A DNA stretch of 64,000 nt from an uncultured SAR116 cluster alpha proteobacterium (GTDB lineage: Bacteria > Pseudomonadota > Alphaproteobacteria > Puniceispirillales > Marisalimonadaceae): the NCBI GenBank assembly GCA_902595145.1, contig CACJOU010000007.1, positions 1 through 64,000 of the forward strand, written 5' to 3'. The notes below the pieces were generated by a model that saw only the letters and a list, made by a program, of their open reading frames with translations, was not told where the DNA came from and made no database searches. Each line of letters starts with the position of its first letter. The stretch's first letter is position 1. The position numbers were made by a program, and so were the translations under genes. This document shows, one piece after another, positions 1 to 9,000 of this stretch.

Positions 1-2217
1 AGAGTTGTTATAAGTTGACTCTGCACCTCTGACAGTGGTTGCAGCAGTATAATTTAATGATGTTTCTTTAAGTGTAGTTTCAATCAAAGACAGTGTCTTG
101 GAAGTTAACAAACCATCCATATCTGTTTCTTGTTCGTTATAACTAAGGTTTGATCCAAAACTGCTTACAAAATCTCCACTAGCAGATTTTCTTGTTATTT
201 CTGATCCTCTATAATTATTATTTAAATAATCATTTCTGTATTCAGCACTCTCTAAAAACCCATTTTCTGTTTTTATTAAAGAGGCTATTTGTAATGCATT
301 AAGCGAAGTTCCTGAAACATGCCTACCATCCCTTGTAAAAATCTGTAAATTACTAGCTGTTGTTTCATTCGCTGTTAAATTCGATATTGAGGGAGTAAAG
401 GAATTACCTTTAGACAAAATTGAAGAACTCTCAATATCTAAAGATGACGAAGCAATTGTAAGATAACCATTTGATCCTGTAGCAAATAAACCTAAATTTC
501 TAAAATCATGTTGACTTTTCCCGTCTAACATTAAACCAGAATTTAGTAATTTAGCAAATTCTTCAACTGATCTAATTCCATCTCCAGGATCTGTGGCTGC
601 AGAGCTAATAGTAATTTCTTCATCATTACTTCCATCAGTAAGTTTAATATTAAATGATGAAAAACCTTTAATATCAGCATCTGAAATTGTAAATGTTGCT
701 GATGATTGATTTCCAAGAGAATTTAAATTGATTGATTTAGTGGTTGAAGGAATTGTAGTTATAGGACCATCTTTCAAAAATGAAGTAGCAACTAATGGGT
801 TTCCACTAGACGTAAAAACTTCATCAATACCAGGAGGATAATCTATGTTAGCCTGCGTTGTTGAACCAATTATATTTAATTCTACATCACCTACATTAGT
901 TGCACTTTTTGAAACTAAATTTTTTGAAGCAGCTGCAAAATCTTCAGGACTTTGAAGATGAAATTTCATAGCTCCCGCTTTTGTTAAAGATGGAGAGATT
1001 TGAAAACCATCACCATCTTGAGGTTGACCAATAATTTCAACTTGAAATCCATTAAAATTAATTTTATTTCCTACAGCCTTGGACAAACCCTTGGAATCTC
1101 TTATTTCCCAGTTATTATTTATTTTTGAATAATTAACTAAAATTTTCTCTTGGATAATTTTACTTGAATCACCTTCAATTATATTAAATTTTAATTGTGA
1201 TTTATTATTAAAATTAGCTTGTGGTAACATTGAATTTACGGAAAACATAGCTTTTCCTGATTTGCCATTTAGATCAATTCCAGAGGTTTGAATTTCATTT
1301 ACATCATTTGAAAATTGTTCTGCAAGTTGACTTATTTCGCTACTGACTGAGTCAACTAAATTATAAAAATTAGAAATTCCATATATAATTCCAGAAGAAA
1401 AAATACCTGGATTTTTTTTGCCACCACCTTCATTTATGACTAATGAAACATTTTTATCATCATACGAAGATGAAATAGTTGAACCTTTAGCTCTGTTTAC
1501 TAAAAAAGCACCATTACCTGAATCACCCAATCTTACTATTGCCTCTCCAGTACCTGCGTAATCAACAGTAAAATTTAAAAGTTTGGATAAATCTATAAGC
1601 AACTTGTCTCTTGCATCTAAAACATCGTTTGATGCGTCACTTGAACCACTAGTTGCAATTAGTTTATTTATTTCCACTAACTGATTTATATATAAGTTAG
1701 CTTCTTCAATTTTGATATCGATTTGCTTTATTGAGTTTGATTTAAAATTTTTAAATTGATCATCATAATTATTGAATGCAGAAGCTAATGCTTTACCAGC
1801 TTCTAAAGAGACCGTTCTTGCAGAAATACTATCAGGATTACTTGCTACATCTTGAAGAGTATCAAAAAATCTTCCTATAAAAACACCTAAATCACTTCCC
1901 GAAGGCAATAGCATATTTTCTAAGTCACTCAACTTAGAAACAAAATCATTTAACATTTCATAATCAGATTGAGAGGTTCTCGTTTTATCTGCAAGATAAG
2001 CATCAAACGATCTGCGAACACTAGTAACCCTAACACCCAAACCTGAGCTGTCTGAAACGTTTGTTGGTCCACCTGTTACACCAGCAACTTCACTAATGTC
2101 TGCACTTCTTTTATTGTATCCATCAGTGTTTATATTAGCAATATTCTGACCTGTAACTGATAAAGCCTGTCTATATGCTTGAACACCCGTTTTTCCAATT
2201 TCAAATAAGGAGGCCAT
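1..2217 (-). CDS. flgK: Flagellar hook-associated protein 1 FlgK (C-terminus off the window)
   Basis: FlgK is the first junction protein between hook and filament and is exported by the flagellar type III system. The ORF opens with ATG at 2217, overlapping the flgJ stop codon by one base, and runs open for 739 codons to the window edge. The N-terminus contains the rod/hook family signature GQNIANINTDGYNKRS near residues 23-38, followed by SVRRSFDAYLADKTR, typical of FlgK. The conserved C-terminal helix is beyond base 1, so the gene is incomplete here. At more than 739 residues it is longer than most FlgK proteins (usually about 550-650). It is the last visible gene of the flgG-H-I-J-K unit. 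AAGGAGG stands immediately before its start. Confidence 0.93.
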   Translation of the reverse strand, partial: MASLFEIGKTGVQAYRQALSVTGQNIANINTDGYNKRSADISEVAGVTGGPTNVSDSSGLGVRVTSVRRSFDAYLADKTRTSQSDYEMLNDFVSKLSDLENMLLPSGSDLGVFIGRFFDTLQDVASNPDSISARTVSLEAGKALASAFNNYDDQFKNFKSNSIKQIDIKIEEANLYINQLVEINKLIATSGSSDASNDVLDARDKLLIDLSKLLNFTVDYAGTGEAIVRLGDSGNGAFLVNRAKGSTISSSYDDKNVSLVINEGGGKKNPGIFSSGIIYGISNFYNLVDSVSSEISQLAEQFSNDVNEIQTSGIDLNGKSGKAMFSVNSMLPQANFNNKSQLKFNIIEGDSSKIIQEKILVNYSKINNNWEIRDSKGLSKAVGNKINFNGFQVEIIGQPQDGDGFQISPSLTKAGAMKFHLQSPEDFAAASKNLVSKSATNVGDVELNIIGSTTQANIDYPPGIDEVFTSSGNPLVATSFLKDGPITTIPSTTKSINLNSLGNQSSATFTISDADIKGFSSFNIKLTDGSNDEEITISSAATDPGDGIRSVEEFAKLLNSGLMLDGKSQHDFRNLGLFATGSNGYLTIASSSLDIESSSILSKGNSFTPSISNLTANETTASNLQIFTRDGRHVSGTSLNALQIASLIKTENGFLESAEYRNDYLNNNYRGSEITRKSASGDFVSSFGSNLSYNEQETDMDGLLTSKTLSLIETTLKETSLNYTAATTVRGAESTYNNS

Positions 2218-2549
2218 TATTTATCCTTCTTTGGATGCACATGGGATTGAAATTGTTTTATTAATGCCTCAGCAATACCAAAGTTATTCTTTTTGGATAA
2301 AATTTCTGAATATTCCATATCAAGCATATTGTTGAATGTATCTTGTGCTTCAGAACTTAATATTCCTTCCGCTAACTTACTTTGCCTTGCTTGTTTAAGC
2401 ATTTGATAAACAAAAATAGACTCAAATTGATCAGCAACAATTCCTAAATCTTTATTATTATGCTTTTGCAATAAATTGATCTTCTTTTCATCTACAGATT
2501 TTGTAGCTAAATGACTAATTTGATTGACTTTAGATAATGAATTATCCAT
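2217..2549 (-). CDS. flgJ: FlgJ-type rod-binding protein, rod-binding domain only
   Basis: The 110-residue protein matches the N-terminal rod-binding domain of FlgJ, with the pattern ADQFESIFVYQMLKQAR at about residues 39-55 and the DMEYSEILSKKNNFGIAEAL segment after it. FlgJ caps the growing rod in the periplasm. The C-terminal muramidase domain of enterobacterial FlgJ is absent, as is usual in alphaproteobacteria, so a separate peptidoglycan hydrolase must open the wall. The lytic transglycosylase at 60772-61464, with a sigma-54-like promoter, is a candidate. The gene lies between flgI and flgK with an 11-bp gap upstream and a 1-bp overlap downstream. Confidence 0.9.
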   Translation of the reverse strand: MDNSLSKVNQISHLATKSVDEKKINLLQKHNNKDLGIVADQFESIFVYQMLKQARQSKLAEGILSSEAQDTFNNMLDMEYSEILSKKNNFGIAEALIKQFQSHVHPKKDK

Positions 2550-2560
2550 TAACTCATCCT

Positions 2561-3685
2561 TTAAATTATAATCATTTGCGCTCTTAACGCACCAGCAGCT
2601 CTCAGAGCTTCTAGTATTGCAACTAAGTCAGAACTTGTTGTTCCAATTGCATTGATTGCATCAACGACATCTGCTAAGGAAGTTCCCGCGTCAAAAACAA
2701 ATGCAGATGCAGCTTCAGCACCAGCTTTTATTTCAGTATCATTTTGTGTGTTAGCATCTGTTGCTTGCGTTATATTTCCAGCATCATCAAATAATGTTTG
2801 TCCTGGTGTAGTATTTGTATCCTCATTAACTTTTACAGTTAAACTTCCGTGACTTACAGCAGCTGGAGTTACTCTTACATCACCTCCAATAACAATTGTT
2901 CCAGTTCTTGCATTCACAACAACTTTTGCAATTGGGGATGCAGGATCTACATCAATATTTTCTAATAAACTCATAAAACTAACTTTTTGAGAAGGATCTT
3001 TGGGAGCTCTTACAGAAATTGAAGTGTGATCTAAAGCTTTAGCAACATCAGGACCAAATACTTTATTGATTTCTTCGGTAATTCTATTAGCAGTTGTAAA
3101 ATCTCCTTGATGTAAATTCATTACAAAATTATCAGAATTGATAAAAGGCGCTTCAACCATTCTCTCAACTGTTGCACCATTTGCAATTGTGCCAACAGTA
3201 GGAATATTTACTGATAAAGAAGAACCATCAGCACCTTCAACACCAAAACCACCTACAGCAAGATTACCTTGAGCAATGGCATAGGTTTTACCATCTGCAC
3301 CCTTTAAAGGTGTCATTAAAAGAGTACCACCTCTTAAACTTTTTGCTTTTCCCATTGATGATACAGTTACACCAATTTTTTGTCCTACTTTTGTAAATGG
3401 ATCTAAGTCTGCAGTAATCATAACAGCAGCAGAATTTTTCCCACTTAAACTACCTGCATCTACATTCATTCCAAATTGTGATATTGTTGATTGCATGCTT
3501 TGAAGTGTTACTGCAAGTGATGAGTCACCAGTACCATCTAAGCCCACAACTATTCCATAACCCATTAGTTGGTTAGATCTAATTCCAGCAAAACTAACCA
3601 TATCTTTTAATCTATCTGCATAAGCAGCTTGAATAATTGTAGAAAAAAGAAAAATAAAGAAAAAATGTAGTTTAAAACTTTTCAT
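2561..3685 (-). CDS. flgI: Flagellar P-ring protein FlgI
   Basis: FlgI forms the periplasmic P-ring around the flagellar rod. The 374-residue protein starts with a Sec signal peptide (hydrophobic stretch to about residue 23, cleavage likely after AYA) and continues with the very conserved mature N-terminus [21 protein letters not shown]. Other family blocks are [23 protein letters not shown] and the C-terminal [21 protein letters not shown]. Length is normal for the family. It follows flgH by 11 bp in the flgG-K unit. Its assembly needs the chaperone FlgA, found at 14355-15101. Confidence 0.96.
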   Translation of the reverse strand: MKSFKLHFFFIFLFSTIIQAAYADRLKDMVSFAGIRSNQLMGYGIVVGLDGTGDSSLAVTLQSMQSTISQFGMNVDAGSLSGKNSAAVMITADLDPFTKVGQKIGVTVSSMGKAKSLRGGTLLMTPLKGADGKTYAIAQGNLAVGGFGVEGADGSSLSVNIPTVGTIANGATVERMVEAPFINSDNFVMNLHQGDFTTANRITEEINKVFGPDVAKALDHTSISVRAPKDPSQKVSFMSLLENIDVDPASPIAKVVVNARTGTIVIGGDVRVTPAAVSHGSLTVKVNEDTNTTPGQTLFDDAGNITQATDANTQNDTEIKAGAEAASAFVFDAGTSLADVVDAINAIGTTSSDLVAILEALRAAGALRAQMIII

Positions 3686-3696
3686 AATTAAATTCC

Positions 3697-4359
3697 TTAA
3701 AATGGTGAAATAGCTCTAAAAATTTGGCTTCCCCAACCTGGTTTTGAAGCACTATCAAGTATTCCTGCGCCTACATACTCAATTTGAGCCTCTGCAATCT
3801 TTGCCGAAGAAACAGTATTAGTTGTGGATATATCCTCTGGTCTAATAATTCCGCTTAGACGAATGTACTCAGTTCCCTCAGTAATTCTAAGCTTCTTCTG
3901 ACCCTTAATTTCTAAGTTACCATTTGGGAATACTCTAACTATTGTAGCTGAGATTGTCCCACTTAAACTATTAGACTGATTTGTAGCCATAGATCCAGCA
4001 AATGAATTTGTTTTTTGTGCTGTTCCACCTAATCCAGCAAAATTTCTTAATATACCTGTTGGTCCAACCTCAGCTCCAATAACATCAGCCTTGGCAGATG
4101 AGTTTGTAACAGCCTTATTAGATGAAAAAGTTTCGCTTAAAGTAACTGACAAAATGTCTCCAACTTTTTTTGCTCTTCTATCTGAAGAAAAAAGTCCTGA
4201 AGAACTTGTGCTATATATTGAACCATTAGATGGTTCTGTTCTTTCAAATTCTTCAAATGATGGCCTTAATGGTTTGAACTGTTGATTATTAGCTTCTTCA
4301 ACATAAGTTGAACAACCACCTAGTATTATAAAAGATATTAGAAAAATTATTATTTTCAT
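3697..4359 (-). CDS. flgH: Flagellar L-ring lipoprotein FlgH
   Basis: FlgH forms the outer-membrane L-ring. The 220-residue sequence begins with a lipoprotein signal peptide ending in the lipobox LGGC (Cys at residue 16). The conserved FlgH core follows: [21 protein letters not shown], then [14 protein letters not shown] and the [14 protein letters not shown] block, ending in [13 protein letters not shown]. It lies 15 bp after flgG and 11 bp before flgI, so it is surely co-transcribed. Nothing is missing from the family pattern. Confidence 0.95.
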   Translation of the reverse strand: MKIIIFLISFIILGGCSTYVEEANNQQFKPLRPSFEEFERTEPSNGSIYSTSSSGLFSSDRRAKKVGDILSVTLSETFSSNKAVTNSSAKADVIGAEVGPTGILRNFAGLGGTAQKTNSFAGSMATNQSNSLSGTISATIVRVFPNGNLEIKGQKKLRITEGTEYIRLSGIIRPEDISTTNTVSSAKIAEAQIEYVGAGILDSASKPGWGSQIFRAISPF

Positions 4360-4374
4360 TCTAGATCCTACAAA

Positions 4375-5160
4375 TTAAAGATTTTGACTTATAAATCTAA
4401 GCATATCGTCAACTCCTGAAATTGCTTTTGAGTTAACTTCATACGCTCTTTGTGTTTCAATCATATCAACTAATTCTTGAACAACATTTACATTTGAACT
4501 TTCAAGCGCACCCTGAACTAAACTTCCAAATCCATTCTCAAAAGGATTTGCTATTATAGCTGGTCCACTTGCTGGTGTTTCAACTAACATTGATTGCCCG
4601 ATTGGTTGTAATCCCCTTGCATTAGCGAAGTCTGCTAACTGAAACTGTCCAACCTCTTCTGCTTCAACTTCACCAGGGTTTTGAACTGATACAATACCAT
4701 CAGATGATACGTTAATGTTTGTCACTCCCTCAGGAATTTCAATTTCTGGCTGAATAACATAACCGGAGGCAGTAGTTAAAAGACCCTCTGCATTTCTTCC
4801 AAAAGCACCATTTCTTGTAAATCCAATTCTTCCATCTGGCATTAAAACTTGAAAAAAACCAGAACCATCTATTGATAAATCTAATGCATTGTCTGTTGAT
4901 ACAATGTTGCCCTGTGTAAACAGTTTGTCTGCATTAATAATACGTACACCTGTTCCTACAGAAAACGCAGAATTAGTTCTTGTTTCACCGGATGTCTGAG
5001 CACCTGAAGCTTTAATAACTTGATATAATAGAGTTTCAAAATTTGCTCTATCTCTTTTGAATCCAGTAGTGTTTACGTTCGCAAGGTTGTTTGCAATTAC
5101 CTGCATTCTACTATTTTGAGCATTTAAACCAGTTTTGGCAACGTGCATTGCATTAGACAT
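4375..5160 (-). CDS. flgG: Flagellar distal rod protein FlgG
   Basis: FlgG makes the distal rod of the flagellar drive shaft. The 261-residue protein has the rod-family N-terminus MQVIANNLANVNTTGFKRDR (residues 20-39), the FlgG-type central segment with IDGSGFFQVLMPDGRIGFTR, and the C-terminal ESSNVNVVQELVDMIETQRA helix that packs in the rod. Length is standard. The start at 5160 has the Shine-Dalgarno AAGGAG just upstream. It heads the flgG-H-I-J-K transcript, with a sigma-54-like promoter at 5194-5209 giving a leader of about 23 nt. Confidence 0.96.
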   Translation of the reverse strand: MSNAMHVAKTGLNAQNSRMQVIANNLANVNTTGFKRDRANFETLLYQVIKASGAQTSGETRTNSAFSVGTGVRIINADKLFTQGNIVSTDNALDLSIDGSGFFQVLMPDGRIGFTRNGAFGRNAEGLLTTASGYVIQPEIEIPEGVTNINVSSDGIVSVQNPGEVEAEEVGQFQLADFANARGLQPIGQSMLVETPASGPAIIANPFENGFGSLVQGALESSNVNVVQELVDMIETQRAYEVNSKAISGVDDMLRFISQNL

Positions 5161-5193
5161 ATTCTACTCCTTCTTTTGAATATAGAATAATAA

Positions 5194-5209
5194 TGCAATT
5201 GATATGCCA
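5194..5209 (-). promoter_or_regulatory. Sigma-54-type promoter of flgG
   Basis: On the minus strand the element reads TGGCATATCAATTGCA. This fits the sigma-54 consensus TGGCAC-N5-TTGC with GG and GC separated by exactly 10 bases. The predicted start point falls near 5183, about 23 nt before the flgG ATG and just upstream of its Shine-Dalgarno. Five equivalent elements occur in the window, which makes chance unlikely. Confidence 0.8.
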
Positions 5210-5225
5210 ATGTTTTAAAGAAAAG

Positions 5226-5978
5226 TTAGCTAGGCATTCTCATTAAAGATGCACTTGCTTCGTCTATTTCTTGAGCAGTACTTATAAATTTTACATTTAT
5301 TTCATAGGCTCTCGATTGATCGATACCAGTTACTAATTCATCTACTGACTTTACATTAGACCCCTCTAAAAAACCACTTAAGAGTCTTGTTCTATTATCA
5401 AGTTCTGGGATTGTCCCGTTAACAGTTCTTACAAAACCATCAGTAGATTTTGCTAGTGGGACTTCTGATCCAGAAGTAGTACCAAGTTGCCCTACTCTAA
5501 CCTTTTGTCCTAATGGAGCATTAAGTGGTTCAATTTCGACAATCCCATCACCTGATACAAATATTTTCCTGTGGGGTGGTATTGTAATAGGTTCAAGATC
5601 TATACTGAGTGGTTGTGATCCGGTTCCATCTCTTAAAGTTCCATCAGCTGATACTGTAAAATCACCTCGCCTAGACAGTGCTAATTTACCATTAACTGGT
5701 TTTACTACAAAATATCCATTACCATCTATAGCAAGATCTAATGATACTCCAGTAGGTTGAGTTGGGCCAGGTGTTGAATCAAAGCCACCTATATCTTGTA
5801 ATGCCATAACTCTTGGATCAATACCCTTATCTCTGTCTAAATATACGGATTCAAAGTTAATTTGAATATCTTTTTGGAAACCAGTCACATTTACGTTTGC
5901 TAAGTTTTGTGCTGTAACTGATTTATTATCTCTTAAGATATTCATGCTATTAAGAGCTGTATAAATACTTCTATCCAT
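5226..5978 (-). CDS. flgF: Flagellar proximal rod protein FlgF
   Basis: FlgF is a proximal rod component. The 250-residue protein shows the family N-terminus SVTAQNLANVNVTGFQKDI (residues 20-38), an SLDLAIDGNGYFVVKPVNGK core, a FlgF-like RVGQLGTTSG region, and the C-terminal EGSNVKSVDELVTGIDQSRA helix. It lies 29 bp after the giant flgE gene and 65 bp before flgG, whose own sigma-54 promoter lies in that gap. It therefore ends the flgB-C-D-E-F unit. FlgF and FlgG are paralogues. The assignment here rests on gene order and on the shorter C-terminal region. Confidence 0.9.
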   Translation of the reverse strand: MDRSIYTALNSMNILRDNKSVTAQNLANVNVTGFQKDIQINFESVYLDRDKGIDPRVMALQDIGGFDSTPGPTQPTGVSLDLAIDGNGYFVVKPVNGKLALSRRGDFTVSADGTLRDGTGSQPLSIDLEPITIPPHRKIFVSGDGIVEIEPLNAPLGQKVRVGQLGTTSGSEVPLAKSTDGFVRTVNGTIPELDNRTRLLSGFLEGSNVKSVDELVTGIDQSRAYEINVKFISTAQEIDEASASLMRMPS

Positions 5979-6007
5979 ATTATTTACCCCTTAAGTTACT
6001 TGCTCAC

Positions 6008-9000
6008 TTATGTTCTAATTTGAATAATCGCTTGTGTTAGACTTGTATTAGTCTCAATTGTTTTAGCATTTGCTTGGAAGTTTCTTTGAGCAGTAATCAA
6101 GTTAACTAACTCTTCAGTAATATCAACGTTTGATCTTTCTAAAGAACCAGATAAAATTGTACCATAACCATCAGCACCAGCTTCTCCAACTGCGGCAACA
6201 CCTGAAACTGAAGTTTCAACATATGTTGCGTTACCAATTTGTTTCAATCCGTTTTGGTTGTTAAAATTAACCATAACCAATCTTCCAAGGGCAATGTTCA
6301 AACCGTTAGTATAGTTAGCACTAACTAATCCGTTAGCAGCAATATCCAAACCATCTAACTTACCAACTGTTTGTCCATCTTGAGTTACCGTCCTAACATT
6401 AAAGTCAGATGCAAATTGAGTTGATCCATCAAAGTCTAGATCTAAATCAATCGACAGAGCGTTTGTACCTGCTGCCGCATCTGCTGCAAAGTCACCTTTA
6501 TAATTCACTTTTTGTGTTGGACTAACTAAGTTACCTTGAGTATCAAAAGTTAATTCTCCAGGTCTCAAAAATACTTTTGCAAAAGTACCATCAGTAGTTG
6601 GTGTCCATGCATTATCTGGTGCAAGAGTTGTTGTTGTTCCTGCATCGTTCACATACAAAGACTGACCAGTATCTGATTTAGCAATAGTGTTAGCCATATT
6701 AACAAATGAAGGTGTTGTACCTGTTTGTAATTCAAGATCATCTAATCCCATACGAGAACTTGCAGATACGAAGATTTTACTATTTAAGCCTGAGGTTCCT
6801 GTTGTGAAAGTAAATGAGTTACTTGTTGTATTATATACCACAGTTACCCCATTAACAGTATTTCCTGAAGAATCTTCCATTTGATTAATTCTAGATTCAA
6901 GGGCAGTTGCAAGAGAAGTTCCGTTATAAACTCCTTCTGGCACCTTAATAGCAGCTGTAATGTCGTTTACGTTTACAACAAAAATTGTTTCTTCAGCGGC
7001 ATCTGATAAGAAAAAGTCTTCTGACAAATCCTCGTTTGAAGTCTTACCGTTTAACACAGCTGGTTCTGATTTTAATCCTTTACCAGAAGTATCTGCAGTG
7101 ACTGTTGTAATATCATTTGTAGCATTTATTCCTAACAAAGCACTAGTTCCACCAATACCTGCAGCAGAGGCTGTTGCGACCCCATCTACAATAGCTAATC
7201 TTCCAATTTCAATATTAGATGAAGCCTGACCAGCATCACCAACACCAACAGCAGAGTTTGCAGGTATATTTTCACCGGTGGTTCCACTAGCAATGCTAAA
7301 TTTTCTAGTGAGGTTGTTATAAGATACTTCTACACCAAAAGCTTGCTGAGTGTCAGCAGCAATCTGGTCACCCGTGAAAAGAACTGATTCAGCTTTTAAG
7401 ACGGCACCACCACCAATATTTGACGATGCCTTATTACTTAATGTTTTTAAACCAATAGCGTTAGCACCACTACCCTCACCTGGCCCATATGCTGAAAATG
7501 AAAACATTTTACTTGAGGTTGATGTACCAATTTTTGAAGGGATACCCTGTAAAGTAAAATTTTGTCCAGAGATATCATAAGCAATTCTCAATGCAGGATC
7601 ATTTTCATCCACCCAGTCATCAGTGTTAGAAATTTCTTGTGTGATAACAGCATCGTTTGAATGAGCAGCAGCAGTAGTGCCTGCAACCCCTCTTGTTAAT
7701 CCTGTAAAACTCGTTGCAGTTTTACCAGTATATGAAATTACTTCATTACCTATTCTGATAAAACCACTATCCTCAAAATCTGCAGTAGAATCTACAGTAA
7801 TAGTTGTTGCTGTAGCATTAACAGCAGAATTAACATCAGTGGTTCTATTTGATAAACCAAGATTTATAACACTGTCAAATAAACTTATTGATGCACCAGC
7901 CACAACAGCCTTACTTTCGCTATTATCAGCACCTCGTGTAATGCCAGTAAGAGTGGTGGCTGTCTTTCCTGTGTACGTAATTATTTCATCACCAAGTTTA
8001 AATTTTCCTGGAGCATCAGCTGTTGCATCAGTAAATCCAGCTGTTGATCCAACATTTAGAACTTCTGAGTCTGCAGGCAGAAAAGAGATTGAAGTATCAT
8101 CTGCTATAGCAGCAGTTGTAGCAGCACTTATAGTTATTGTATTTCCAGTGACGTTTGTAACTGTAGTACCAGCAGTTACACCTTCAACTTCAACTATATC
8201 ACCTACAGAAATGTTTGTGTTAGCATCTACTACAATTGCAGTTGCTCCAGCTGCTACTGCACCATCATTAAGAACTTGAGCTCCTAAACCATCTGCGTCA
8301 ACAAAATTTATCTCACCGCCAGTTATAGCTGCTGAAGTATTTGCACTAAGAGTCACGGTTGTTCCAGAAATTGCAGCTACTGTAGCGCCTGAAGCTATTC
8401 CAGTACCAAATACTGCATCACCAACCGCTATATTAGTAGCGTCAGCAACAACTAGACTAGTAGAACTAGCAGATGCTGTTCCAGTAGTATGACTACTTGA
8501 TAAAAACGATACTTTAGTTCCTGCAACTGTTGCAGTAGTAGCCGTAAGTGCTGCGGTAAGATTATTAGAAATTGTAACCTTCGAAGTAGATTCGTCTATA
8601 GCAGTGACTGTAGATCCTGCAGGTACACCTGCCCCAACAACTATGTCACCAATTCTTATACCTTGTGTTCCACCATCTACGAATATATCATCATCAGTTG
8701 CAGTTCCAGAACCTGTTGTTTCTTTAATTACATTTGTACCCTCAATTGGAGCATTTACAGCTCTAGTTGATGGTACTGAACTAAGTGTAGTCTCTCTTAA
8801 AATATCTTTAAAGCCACTCATTATTCCATCTGTGAAAGTCAACAATTTAATCGTAGCATCATCAAGATGAGTAGCTGCAGTTGTGCTATTAGCTCCTCTT
8901 GTAATACCAGTAAAGGTTGTTGAAGTAAGGCCAGTATATGTTATTTGCTCAGTTCCTACCAATAAAGTTCCTGATGTTGGAAAACCAGCAGTTGTATCCA

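Noticed and set aside
7677-8279. A 200-codon plus-strand frame antisense to flgE
   Set aside because: It mirrors the repetitive codons of flgE, lacks a ribosome site and sits fully inside a long authentic gene.
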